Source: Desulfococcaceae bacterium HSG9 (GTDB lineage Bacteria; Desulfobacterota; Desulfobacteria; Desulfobacterales; JAUCGF01). From it: DNA of 48,848 nt. How positions within the stretch are numbered: position 1 is the first letter of the stretch; every line of letters begins with the position of its first letter. The notes beneath the pieces are model-generated. The model was not told where the DNA came from, did not search any database, and worked only from the letters and a program-made list of their open reading frames with translations. Of the stretch, positions 8,404-16,071 are shown in pieces. The position numbers were made by a program, and so were the translations under genes. The stretch covers positions 1 to 48,848 of the forward strand of contig JAUCGF010000113.1 of NCBI GenBank assembly GCA_030378005.1, written 5' to 3'.

Positions 8404-9504
8404 CTAAGGCCCAGAACCACTTATCTCTATCGTTGTTGTTGTCGTCGGTGTAGTTGTCGTAGTTGTCGTCGTCGGTGGTGTAGTTGTTGTAGTTGTCGTC
8501 GGCGGCGGTGTAGTTGTAGTTGTCGTCGGCGGCGGTGTAGTTGTTGTAGTTGTCGTCGTCGGCGGTGTAGTTGTTGTAGTTGTCGTCGGCGGCGGTGTAG
8601 TTGTTGTAGTTGTCGTCGGCGGTGTGGTTGTTGTAGTTGTCGTCGGCGGTGTGGTTGTTGTAGTTGTCGTCGGCGGTGTGGTTGTTGTAGTTGTCGTCGG
8701 CGGTGTGGTTGTTGTAGTTGTCGTCGGTGGTGCAGTTGTAGTTGTCGTCGGTGGTGTGGTTGTTGTAGTTGTCGTCGGTGGTGCAGTTGTCGTCGTTGTG
8801 GCTGGTGCCCCTGTCATACCGCCTAATGGGGGTGTACTTATGCCTTCCATATCATCATAGTCTATGATATCTTTAATATCATTATGTGTAAAACCTGCTT
8901 CAATAGCGGCTTTTACATAAACAGCTTCTTTAAATTTTTCTTTTTTTAAACATGAAAACAGGTTTTCTAAAGCAGTTGCGGTCTCATTAGAACTCTTTGT
9001 ATTTTTATAAAGTTCAAGTAAGTCTTTTAGCGCAATATAGGGATCATAATTTGATCCTATGGCCGCTTTTACCATATTACATGCCAGTAAGCCCGATTTG
9101 GACGCGCAACTTTTGATATTTTTTATGAGACCGTCAGACATAAAAAAAACCTTCAGCACTTCGTAATCTTTATTATTGATTAAATGTGATCTTCTCAAAA
9201 TCTCGCAGGCTTTTGGTTTAATATTATTTACGTCTCCGCCGTTATTATAAATTGCTTGAAGCATATCTTGCGGCTCTTCACCACCTTCGTCAAGATATAC
9301 AATCATCATTTCAGCGACCGGAGCTCCATCCCGAAATGCGGTTTTAACGGCTTCTTCCAGATTATTCAGTTTTAGCTGTTCTTTAAAGACGGCCTGCTCT
9401 TCAGAAGTCCATGTCTCAGAGTCCTTAAGTGACATAGTGGCTAAAGCAAAATCAGAAAATATCATCAACAAACTGATTAGAAAAAAAGTCATCGTTTTTT
9501 TCAT
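8404..9504 (-). CDS. Secreted protein of unknown function with a Thr/Pro minisatellite tail
   Basis: I do not recognise the family. A signal peptide (MKKTMTFFLISLLMIF..., cleaved after ALA near residue 22) precedes a mostly helical domain of about 200 residues with five cysteines. A tail of some 120 residues then repeats Thr runs separated by Pro pairs, ending in IEISGSGP. The start at 9504 has a perfect AGGAGG five bases upstream; an open frame eight codons longer has none. The tail could be a cell-wall or matrix spacer and a target for O-glycosylation, which is an inference. It lies upstream of the exopolysaccharide operon on the same strand, separated by a palindromic element, so a surface role is plausible. 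Confidence 0.7.
   Translation of the reverse strand: MKKTMTFFLISLLMIFSDFALATMSLKDSETWTSEEQAVFKEQLKLNNLEEAVKTAFRDGAPVAEMMIVYLDEGGEEPQDMLQAIYNNGGDVNNIKPKACEILRRSHLINNKDYEVLKVFFMSDGLIKNIKSCASKSGLLACNMVKAAIGSNYDPYIALKDLLELYKNTKSSNETATALENLFSCLKKEKFKEAVYVKAAIEAGFTHNDIKDIIDYDDMEGISTPPLGGMTGAPATTTTTAPPTTTTTTTPPTTTTTAPPTTTTTTTPPTTTTTTTPPTTTTTTTPPTTTTTTTPPTTTTTTTPPPTTTTTTTPPTTTTTTTTPPPTTTTTTPPPTTTTTTTPPTTTTTTTTPTTTTTIEISGSGP
8437..8806 (-). repeat. Minisatellite coding for Thr/Pro repeats
   Basis: On the plus strand the tract is built of repeated GTTGTAGTTGTCGTCGGCG-like units of about 24-30 bases, with small length changes that stay in frame. It is expected to vary in length between strains by slippage. 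Confidence 0.85.
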
Positions 9505-9963
9505 AATTTCCTCCTTTTCGATTTTCAAAAATTATTTCCATAAAAAGTTAAAATTTTTCAAGAAGTCTAAAAAAGGGTTGAAACAATTGAAAATTTATTG
9601 AATAAAAACAGCATGTTAAATCAAAAACACACCTGGATTAATATGTAGTATAACCTGTTGAATTTATAAGTTAAAATGCACATCGTTTTAACATTTTTTA
9701 AAAATAATTCGTTTTGTATTCATCATACAGAAAGGATAGGTTCGCTAAATTTATTCAAGTAAGCGGCCACTGCTGAATTGTCAATTCACTTAAACGTCGC
9801 TAAATGATGAACAAAATCCATATAAAAAATTTTATACATGATTTATAACAAAAAGGCAATGAGAATTTTAGCAGTTCAGATGAAAAATAAAAATTATCCT
9901 TCATTTCGGTTATTTTGGAGAACATCCAAAATTGATTGTTTTTTGGGTTTATCTGTGTTTTTA

Positions 9964-10124
9964 TAGTCAGTAGATGGGAAATGCCTGAAAATACGACATG
10001 GAGCGCAAAAACTAAGTGAAGCGGTTTTTTGCCGGCCCTTGAATCCGCAGCCTTTCCGGATGGCGATGCAAAACACCGCTGCGCTTAATTTTTGCGCTCA
10101 TGAACTTTCCATCTACTGATAGTA
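9964..10124. repeat. Palindromic MITE-like element, family D (161 bp)
   Basis: The left end TAGTCAGTAGATGG (9964-9977) pairs with the right end CCATCTACTGATAGTA (10109-10124). Further in, GAGCGCAAAAACTAAG pairs with CTTAATTTTTGCGCTC. At the centre ATCCG..CGGAT forms a small hairpin. Both ends abut TA. A 60-codon minus-strand ORF lies within it and is not a gene. The rest of the 9505-10288 gap is AT-rich; I see no gene in it. Confidence 0.65.
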
Positions 10125-10288
10125 TTTTAATTAGATGGCTCGGTATAGGCTAAACGTTTCCCAATGCTTATACTGACGGTGTGAAAGATATTAGAAGATT
10201 TTCTAAAATCACACTGAAAAAATAGAATTGGCAAATTGCACTGATTGCCGGATGGTCGAATTTCATTTATAAGGAGTAAACAGATTCT

Positions 10289-11761
10289 ATGAAGACTGAT
10301 TATAACACACAGCAAACACCGCAATTTAGAGTTTTAGCGGACGCGCAGATAAACAAAATTTATCTGGCGGCATTGGAATGCCTGCAACGTACAGGCGTTG
10401 AAGTACAGAACCAGGAAGCGCGCGAGTTGCTGGCTGCTGCCGGAGCCGATGTTGATGGAAGGTGCGTTCGTATTTCGCCGCGCATCATTGAGGATGCCCT
10501 TGCGGCCATTCCTCAATCTTTTACAATCTGGGGACGCGACGGAGAACACCGCATGGAGATCGCTCCGGGGCGTGTATTTTTCGGTCCGGGGCCTACCTGT
10601 ACCTTTTTTATCGATCCTCAGACCGGTGAACGGCGCAAGTCCCGACAGGGCGATCCAGCCACAACTGCACGAGTATGTGATGCGTTGGATAACATCGACT
10701 ATGTGATGTCGCTGGGTTTGATTGACAATGTCACCCCATCACTGGCATCGGTGTACGAATATGCTGAAATGATTGCCAATACCGATAAACCTGTTCTGCC
10801 ATGGGCCTTTAACCTGGACCATCTCAAAGACATCTATCAGATAGCCCTGGCGTTGACAGGCGGCGAAAAAGAATTCCGACGCCGTCCGCTTTTCGGTTTT
10901 TTCTCCACCATGCAGCCTCCAATGATTCATACGGACGATGATCTGGCCAATTGCCTGTGGGCTGTGGAGAAAGACATTCCGGTCATATACATTGGGGCAG
11001 GAGAAGCCGGTGTAAGCACTCCGGTGACCGGAGCCGGTCTTCTGGTGGTTTGGCTGGCCGCCGCGTTGAGCGGTATAGCGATTTTTCAGCTTAAAAAACG
11101 AGGGGCTGCTGTGTGTATCGGCGGAGTGCCGGCACCTATGGACCTGAGATCGGCTCGTCCGTCTTATGGAGGGCCTGAGATGAGCCTGTATAGTGCCGCT
11201 TTTTCAGAAATTTTACGTCATCTAAGCGTGCCGTTTATGGGTACGGCCGGTTCATCTGATGCCAAGACGTTGAACTTACAGGCCGCGATTGAAAGTACGA
11301 TGCAGGTCATGCTTTCAAGTTTAAGCAGGGCCTGCATGGTGCATGACGTTGGATTTCTTGACTGTGCTGACATCGGCTCTCTGGAAATGTTGATTATGAA
11401 TGATGAGATCATTGCCATGACCAAAAGGGTGATGCGCGGCATTGAAGTGAACGACGACACCTTGATGCTTGATCTGATAAATGAGGTGGGGCCATGCGGC
11501 GAGTTTATATCAACAATGGAAACAGCCGAGCGTTGCCGTAAAGAAATTTGGAATCCTGCATTGTTGAATCGCGAACCTTGGGTGACTTGGAAAGAAAATG
11601 GCTCCTTGACGATGTCGGACAAAATTAAGCAACGAATGCACGAGATATTGACCAACCATAAGCCATCGAACCTGCCGGAAGAGGTTGCCGATAAAATAGA
11701 GGCAATAATAGAGGCCGCGGAAGCGCGTGAGGGAGTAATGAAGACGGGTATTGAAGCATGA
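10289..11761 (+). CDS. MttB-superfamily corrinoid-dependent methyltransferase, non-pyrrolysine type
   Basis: The 490-residue protein matches the length and pattern of the trimethylamine methyltransferase superfamily (early AALECLQRTGVEVQNQEAR, then GPGPTCTFFID, and a barrel to the end). The archaeal enzyme MttB uses pyrrolysine at an in-frame amber near residue 334. Here the frame reads through the equivalent region (FMGTAGSSDAKTLNLQ, about 313-328) with no amber, so this belongs to the non-pyrrolysine group. Characterised members of that group demethylate glycine betaine and other quaternary amines onto a corrinoid protein. No corrinoid protein gene lies in this window. AAGGAG is 12 bases before the ATG. 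Convergent with the ABC transporter operon; the substrate is unknown. Confidence 0.85.
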   Translation: MKTDYNTQQTPQFRVLADAQINKIYLAALECLQRTGVEVQNQEARELLAAAGADVDGRCVRISPRIIEDALAAIPQSFTIWGRDGEHRMEIAPGRVFFGPGPTCTFFIDPQTGERRKSRQGDPATTARVCDALDNIDYVMSLGLIDNVTPSLASVYEYAEMIANTDKPVLPWAFNLDHLKDIYQIALALTGGEKEFRRRPLFGFFSTMQPPMIHTDDDLANCLWAVEKDIPVIYIGAGEAGVSTPVTGAGLLVVWLAAALSGIAIFQLKKRGAAVCIGGVPAPMDLRSARPSYGGPEMSLYSAAFSEILRHLSVPFMGTAGSSDAKTLNLQAAIESTMQVMLSSLSRACMVHDVGFLDCADIGSLEMLIMNDEIIAMTKRVMRGIEVNDDTLMLDLINEVGPCGEFISTMETAERCRKEIWNPALLNREPWVTWKENGSLTMSDKIKQRMHEILTNHKPSNLPEEVADKIEAIIEAAEAREGVMKTGIEA

Positions 11762-11850
11762 ATGTATTAAGTGCCGAGGACGAAATAATTTTTTCTATAT
11801 TTTTAATTAATGTCAGTAGATCGAAAAGTTTATGAAATACAGCCCAAGGA

Positions 11851-11886
11851 GTGCTGAACTTACAGTTTAGCACAGGAGTCGGTATT
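11851..11886. terminator. Hairpin between convergent genes, possible terminator
   Basis: GTGCTGAAC (11851-11859) pairs with GTTTAGCAC (11865-11873), and a T-run follows at 11884. It separates the methyltransferase gene from the end of livM. The hairpin resembles palindrome family B (AGGAGTGCGAACTTCAGTTTG), so it may be a decayed copy used as a terminator. Confidence 0.4.
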
Positions 11887-11888
11887 TT

Positions 11889-12893
11889 TTAATCGGATAA
11901 CCATCGTCCAAAAATCCCCTTTGGGAAAAGAATTACGGCGGCCACAAAAAAAACACCTAAAAACAGAATCCAGTAATATGCCATCAGCTCAGAAAGATAG
12001 GTTTCCAGGGTTCTTACCAGCAGCGCACCGAGAAAGGATGCCAGAATTACTTCCTTGCCTCCCAGAGCCACCCAGATCAACACTTCAGTGGAAAGGCCGA
12101 ATCCGATGAGAGTGGGAGAGACAAACTCTGTGACAATTGCGAAAAGCGCGCCCGACAGGGCGGCCACAGCGGCACCGATGGCAAATGTGATGATTTTGTG
12201 CTGTGCGCTGTTGTAACCAAAGGATTCGGCGCGGGCTTCATTGTCGCGAATCGCGCGCAGAATAGCTCCAAACGGCGATTGGACTATATGCGTCAACAGC
12301 AAATAGGCTATGGCGCTGGATGCCAATACAAAGTAAAATAACGCAATGGGTGTGATGAACTCGTATCCCGCTACGGAAAAAGGCGGAATGCTGAACAATC
12401 CATTATATCCGCCGATATAATACCAATCAACCGCTATTCGTTCCGCTATAACGGCAATGGCCAGTGTGACAATGCCCAAATACGGTCCTTTCAGACGACC
12501 GTAAAACAAGAAATATCCCACAACAACGGCAAACAAGGACACGCAGAGTACTGCTGTAAGCAGCCCCGCGATGCTTGTGGCCAAAATCCCGCTGAATCCG
12601 GGAATCATTCCCTTGACGATAAGAGTGTAAATGTAAGCCCCCATACCGAAATAAACGGCATGGCCGAAACAGAGGATACCACCGTAGCCCCATACCAGTG
12701 ACAGGCTCATGGCAAAGATGCCATAGACCATCAATTGGGTGAGTTGAACTATCCAGTAATCGTTTTGTGTCATGGGGAATAACACCAGGATGGCCGCTAA
12801 TCCCATGGCTATCCAGGCGGGTCGGGGTTGCCAAAAAACAGATCGTTGCATTGATATGTCAGTTGATTTGATGGTTGAAATATCGCTTTTCAT
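11889..12893 (-). CDS. livM: Branched-chain amino acid/urea-amide-type ABC transporter permease (LivM family)
   Basis: Inner-membrane permease subunit of a LivFGHM-type importer. At 334 residues with about nine to ten hydrophobic segments it has the family length. Family motifs include SLSLVWGYGGILCFGHAVYFG (near 60-80, shown here only in part as GYGGILCFGHA) and RDNEARAESFGYN (near 215). The first ~20 residues are polar, so a start at the internal MQRSVF is possible. The ATG overlaps the livH stop by four bases, indicating translational coupling. It is the last gene of the operon. The substrate is not certain; see the binding protein. Confidence 0.88.
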   Translation of the reverse strand: MKSDISTIKSTDISMQRSVFWQPRPAWIAMGLAAILVLFPMTQNDYWIVQLTQLMVYGIFAMSLSLVWGYGGILCFGHAVYFGMGAYIYTLIVKGMIPGFSGILATSIAGLLTAVLCVSLFAVVVGYFLFYGRLKGPYLGIVTLAIAVIAERIAVDWYYIGGYNGLFSIPPFSVAGYEFITPIALFYFVLASSAIAYLLLTHIVQSPFGAILRAIRDNEARAESFGYNSAQHKIITFAIGAAVAALSGALFAIVTEFVSPTLIGFGLSTEVLIWVALGGKEVILASFLGALLVRTLETYLSELMAYYWILFLGVFFVAAVILFPKGIFGRWLSD

Positions 12894-13747
12894 GGTTTTT
12901 TAGAGCCCAGCAGCCCCTGTGGACGTATGCGGATGAGGAAAATCGCCAGAGAAAAGATGACCACTTGAGCCGCAACTGGTGAAAAATGAAAACTGAGCAG
13001 ACTGTCACCGCCCCCTACGATGGCTCCGCCGGCCAGCACACCGTAAAGAGTTCCTGTACCGCCCACAAGGATTGATAGAAAGGCCGGGATGAAAAAACCG
13101 AGTCCCATCTGGGGATCACAACTCATCACCGGGGCCATGACCGCACCGGCCAATCCGGCCAACGCCGATCCGAATGCAAATGTCGTGCGATACATCCGTC
13201 GCGTGTTAATCCCCAGGGTGGCAGCCATATCGCGATTGGCAATTACCGCGCGTGCGCCCAGGCCGAAATCGGTTTTAAGAAAGATATAAAAGGTGACGGC
13301 GATGATAATCAGGGCGATGGCCATTATGAACACCCTATACGCGGGGTACTCAATGCCGGCCACAGTCACCATTTGCGGAAGGGGCGGGGCGACGGTCAGT
13401 CCCGCCGGTCCGAAAATAATAATAATCAGTTGTTTGATGGCTAACGAAACTCCCCAGGTAGCTAAAATGGTGTCTAAGGGGCGATGGTACAGGTGACGAA
13501 TACAGATATATTCAATGAGCATACCGATAAACCCCACTGTTAGAGGAGCCAGCACTAATGCCGGCCAGAAGCCGATTCCGAGCCGGTTGGTCATAACTAC
13601 GGTGTAAGCTCCCAGTAGAAAAAATTCGCCGTGTGCCATGTTGATGACATTCATCAGGCCGAAAATGATCATCAATCCCATGGCCACCATGATCAGCACA
13701 AGAACAAAGTTCATTGCACTCAATAATTGGATGATTAAGTCAGTCAT
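12890..13747 (-). CDS. livH: Branched-chain amino acid/urea-amide-type ABC transporter permease (LivH family)
   Basis: Second permease subunit of the importer. The 285-residue protein has about eight hydrophobic segments and the family motifs GLMNVINMAHGEFF (near 30-43), ILATWGVSLAIKQ (near 93-105) and the loop ANRDMAATLGINTRRMY. Its start lies three bases after the livF stop, and its end overlaps livM (ATGA). Together with livM it forms the translocation channel; both loops with the AATLGI/AESFGY motif are the expected contacts with the ATPases. Substrate not defined by sequence. Confidence 0.88.
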   Translation of the reverse strand: MTDLIIQLLSAMNFVLVLIMVAMGLMIIFGLMNVINMAHGEFFLLGAYTVVMTNRLGIGFWPALVLAPLTVGFIGMLIEYICIRHLYHRPLDTILATWGVSLAIKQLIIIIFGPAGLTVAPPLPQMVTVAGIEYPAYRVFIMAIALIIIAVTFYIFLKTDFGLGARAVIANRDMAATLGINTRRMYRTTFAFGSALAGLAGAVMAPVMSCDPQMGLGFFIPAFLSILVGGTGTLYGVLAGGAIVGGGDSLLSFHFSPVAAQVVIFSLAIFLIRIRPQGLLGSKKP

Positions 13748-13750
13748 TGT

Positions 13751-14452
13751 TTATAACGCCATATAGCGGGTAATCATAGAATCGTCTTTTTGAAGAGCGT
13801 CCTTCGGGCAAGTATCCGCAATGCGGCCTTTTTCCAGAAACGCGCAGGTGTCAGCCAGATCGAGGATCATATCCACATTCTGCTCAACAATAACGATGGT
13901 GATCCCTGTCTCTTTGTTGATAGCGCGTAAAATACGGGTGATTTCCTGAATAATGGATGGTTGAATCCCTTCGGAAGGCTCGTCTAATAAGAGTAACTTC
14001 GGGTTTGCTACCAATGCCCTTGCGATAGCTAACATCTGCTGTTCCCCACCGGAAAAAGAGCCGGCGCGCTGGTTTTTACGCTCTTTCAGAATCGGGAAGT
14101 ATTCAAATAGCTTTTCCGGGACGCATCGTTTTTTCCGGGGATACCGCATGGTTGCCAGTCTGAGGTTGTCCCAAACTGTAAAATCACTGAATATTTCCCT
14201 GCCCTGAGGCACAAATCCGACGCCTTTGGCGGCAATTTTATGCGGTTTTAAGCCCCCGATTGATTCATTTTCCAACTCAATCTTTCCTGATTGGGGTGGT
14301 AAAAGTCCCATAATGGTTTTCATCAACGTGGTCTTTCCCATGCCATTGCGCCCCATGATCACCATAATCTCCGCTCGTTTGACTTTCAGATCAATTCCCT
14401 GCAAAATAAGGCTGCCGCCATAAGATGTGTGTAAGTTCGAAATTTTCAACAT
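13751..14452 (-). CDS. livF: ABC transporter ATPase, LivF/UrtE-like
   Basis: ATP-hydrolysing subunit of the importer. Walker A is GRNGMGKTT, the signature is FSGGEQQMLAIARAL, and Walker B is LLLLDEPSEG, all intact in 233 residues. The combination GRNGxGKTT with FVPQGREIF is common in urea-type (UrtE) ATPases, which suggests a urea/amide-type rather than a strict amino-acid system. The start overlaps the livG stop (TGATG). Downstream livH follows after three bases. Confidence 0.9.
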   Translation of the reverse strand: MLKISNLHTSYGGSLILQGIDLKVKRAEIMVIMGRNGMGKTTLMKTIMGLLPPQSGKIELENESIGGLKPHKIAAKGVGFVPQGREIFSDFTVWDNLRLATMRYPRKKRCVPEKLFEYFPILKERKNQRAGSFSGGEQQMLAIARALVANPKLLLLDEPSEGIQPSIIQEITRILRAINKETGITIVIVEQNVDMILDLADTCAFLEKGRIADTCPKDALQKDDSMITRYMAL

Positions 14453-15198
14453 CAGCGGCTCTTTCCAAGATAGATTTTACGCACCGCTTCGTCGCTTTGG
14501 ATTGTTTCATAGCTGCCTTCCTTGAAGACCGCCCCTTTGTACAGCACGGTGATGCGGCTGGCGATTTCACGCACAAATCCAATGTCATGTTCGATAACGA
14601 GGATAGTCATTTTTTCTTCACGGGAGATATTGCGGATCAATTGGGCGGTTTTGCGGGTTTCGGCTGCTGTCATCCCGGCGGTGGGTTCATCAAGAAGCAT
14701 CAGTTGGGGACGCCTGGCAAGAACCATACCGATTTCAAGCCACTGTTTTTCACCATGAGCCAGATGAATGGCTGGCAGGCAGGCTTTATCATCCAGGTTG
14801 ATTTTTTGAAGCAAAGCGGTTATTTTTTGATGGATATCGCTGTCTTTACGCGGTTTGAGGAACAACGAACGGCGTTGATCGCGAAAAAAAGGGACGCGGA
14901 TATTGTCATAAACGGTGAGCTGGTTGAAGATTCCGGGCACCTGGAATTTCCGGCCGATTCCCATCCGTCCGATGATATGAACCGGTTTCCCGGTGATGTC
15001 CTTGCTTTTAAACGCGATACGACCGCTGGTGGGTTTATAAGTTCCCGTAATGAGATTGAAAAGGGTTGATTTGCCGCATCCGTTGGGGCCGATAATACAT
15101 CGCAATTCTCCTTTGGACAGGGTCATATTGACGTGATCCACCGCGGTGAGTCCGCCAAATTTTTTAGTGAGCCTCTCTGTCTTCAGGATGATCGTCAT
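14452..15198 (-). CDS. livG: ABC transporter ATPase, LivG/UrtD-like
   Basis: Second ATPase of the importer. The frame is open to 15360, but the domain begins at MTIILKTERLTKKFGG, so the ATG at 15198 is chosen (248 residues); the longer reading would overlap the flavodoxin-like gene. Walker A is GPNGCGKST and Walker B is LMLLDEPTAGMT. The signature region reads LAHGEKQWLEIGM, close to the LSHGQKQWLEIGM form seen in urea-type UrtD proteins. No strong ribosome binding site is seen, so it may depend on coupling to the upstream gene 34 bases away. Confidence 0.88.
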   Translation of the reverse strand: MTIILKTERLTKKFGGLTAVDHVNMTLSKGELRCIIGPNGCGKSTLFNLITGTYKPTSGRIAFKSKDITGKPVHIIGRMGIGRKFQVPGIFNQLTVYDNIRVPFFRDQRRSLFLKPRKDSDIHQKITALLQKINLDDKACLPAIHLAHGEKQWLEIGMVLARRPQLMLLDEPTAGMTAAETRKTAQLIRNISREEKMTILVIEHDIGFVREIASRITVLYKGAVFKEGSYETIQSDEAVRKIYLGKSR

Positions 15199-15232
15199 GT
15201 AGTAACGGTTGGTTGATCGGTTTTTGGCACAA

Positions 15233-15814
15233 TTAACCTGTGCGGCCAATTTCCAGCGCCTTTTCCAGAAATGCCAAACGGCCTGCTTCATCGGAACCGA
15301 CATTGCCCAGTATATGATGTTCAACCGTTTTGACACCGCAAAAACCAAAGGTTCCCGCATCTTTAGTCAACCGGGCGGCATTGTTTAACCCCGTCTTTTC
15401 CAACAATTCAGCAGGATTATCAGCCGTGTTGAAGATAATAACCCGTTTTAGCCGAAGGAGAGTGACAAACCTGCCATCGGGAGTTACATCGTAGGCCCAG
15501 CCCTTGGACAATACGCGGTCAATCCAGCCTTTGAGTATGGCGGGCGCTTCATTCCACCATACAGGGTAGATCATCGCCAGGCCATCGGCTTTCTCAACCC
15601 GTGCCTGTTCGGATAAAACATCCGGCGGGAGTTTTTCCCCTTCAATGAATTGATTGAAATCATCACCGGCCATCAGCGGGTTGAAACCGCTGGTATATAA
15701 ATCGTTCACATCGTTGGCCGCACCGGCTGTTTCGAGCCCCTTGACAAATTCCCGGCAGACTGCGTGGTTAAACGATGCCGGATTGGGATGGGCAAGTAAA
15801 ATGTACCATTGCAT
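15233..15814 (-). CDS. Flavodoxin-fold NAD(P)H oxidoreductase (Flavodoxin_2 family)
   Basis: A 193-residue quinone-reductase-like protein of the MdaB/KefF type. The N-terminal strand and flavin-binding loop read AHPNPASFNHAVC, and the second cofactor motif is YPVWWNEAPAILKGWIDRV (near 75-93). It lacks a signal peptide and should be cytosolic with FMN or FAD. The start at 15814 has TAAGGAT upstream; the frame is open further only because it runs into palindrome family B. It precedes livG by 34 bases, so it may be the first gene of the transporter operon after the palindromes. That is an unusual neighbour for a transporter and may serve catabolism of the imported compound. Confidence 0.78.
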   Translation of the reverse strand: MQWYILLAHPNPASFNHAVCREFVKGLETAGAANDVNDLYTSGFNPLMAGDDFNQFIEGEKLPPDVLSEQARVEKADGLAMIYPVWWNEAPAILKGWIDRVLSKGWAYDVTPDGRFVTLLRLKRVIIFNTADNPAELLEKTGLNNAARLTKDAGTFGFCGVKTVEHHILGNVGSDEAGRLAFLEKALEIGRTG

Positions 15815-15829
15815 AAAAAAATCCTTAGA

Positions 15830-15957
15830 TAGTGTTGTGTCAAGTTTAAGGTGATAGGTGAAAATCAGGAGTGCGAACTTCAGTTTGCCGCTTTTGGAGC
15901 GTTTTGGCAAACTGAAGTTTGCACTCCTACCCGTCAGTTAAATATTGACACAACAGT
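15830..15957. repeat. Palindromic element, family B (about 128 bp)
   Basis: Outer arms TGTTGTGTCAA (15833-15843) and TTGACACAACA (15945-15955) are perfectly inverted. The inner 23-base arms at 15867-15889 and 15906-15928 (AGGAGTGCGAACTTCAGTTT.. and its inverse) differ at one base. Related half copies lie at 11848-11873 and 26099-26121. Confidence 0.7.
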
Positions 15958-15962
15958 AGTAT

Positions 15963-16056
15963 GAGGACGAAATAACTTCCCCATTTTTCCAACTCTTGCT
16001 CATTAGATTCAGAGCAAGAGTTTTGTCTTATGAAATGGGGGAGTTATTATGTCCCC
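15963..16056. repeat. Palindromic element, family A (about 94 bp)
   Basis: GAGGACGAAATAACT on the left pairs with AGTTATTATGTCCCC on the right. Inside, CCCCATTT pairs with AAATGGGG and AACTCTTGCTC pairs perfectly with GAGCAAGAGTT, so the whole element can fold into one long hairpin. It lies between the binding-protein gene and the flavodoxin-like gene and directly follows the family B element. Confidence 0.7.
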
Positions 16057-16071
16057 GATCCATACTGGCAC

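Noticed and set aside
8437..8806. Possible CRISPR array because of regular short repeats
   Set aside because: Units are contiguous with no unique spacers and code for Thr/Pro in a real gene.
8624..8860. Plus-strand ORF rich in Val and Gly
   Set aside because: It is the antisense of the Thr/Pro minisatellite; the repeats keep all frames open.
9894..10076. Minus-strand 60-codon ORF
   Set aside because: It overlaps the palindromic element D and has no ribosome site.
10289..11761. Pyrrolysine-dependent methyltransferase
   Set aside because: No in-frame amber codon; the reading frame is continuous through the region where pyrrolysine would lie.
15199..15360. Longer start for livG
   Set aside because: The extra residues are antisense-like, overlap the flavodoxin-type gene and precede the conserved ATPase start.
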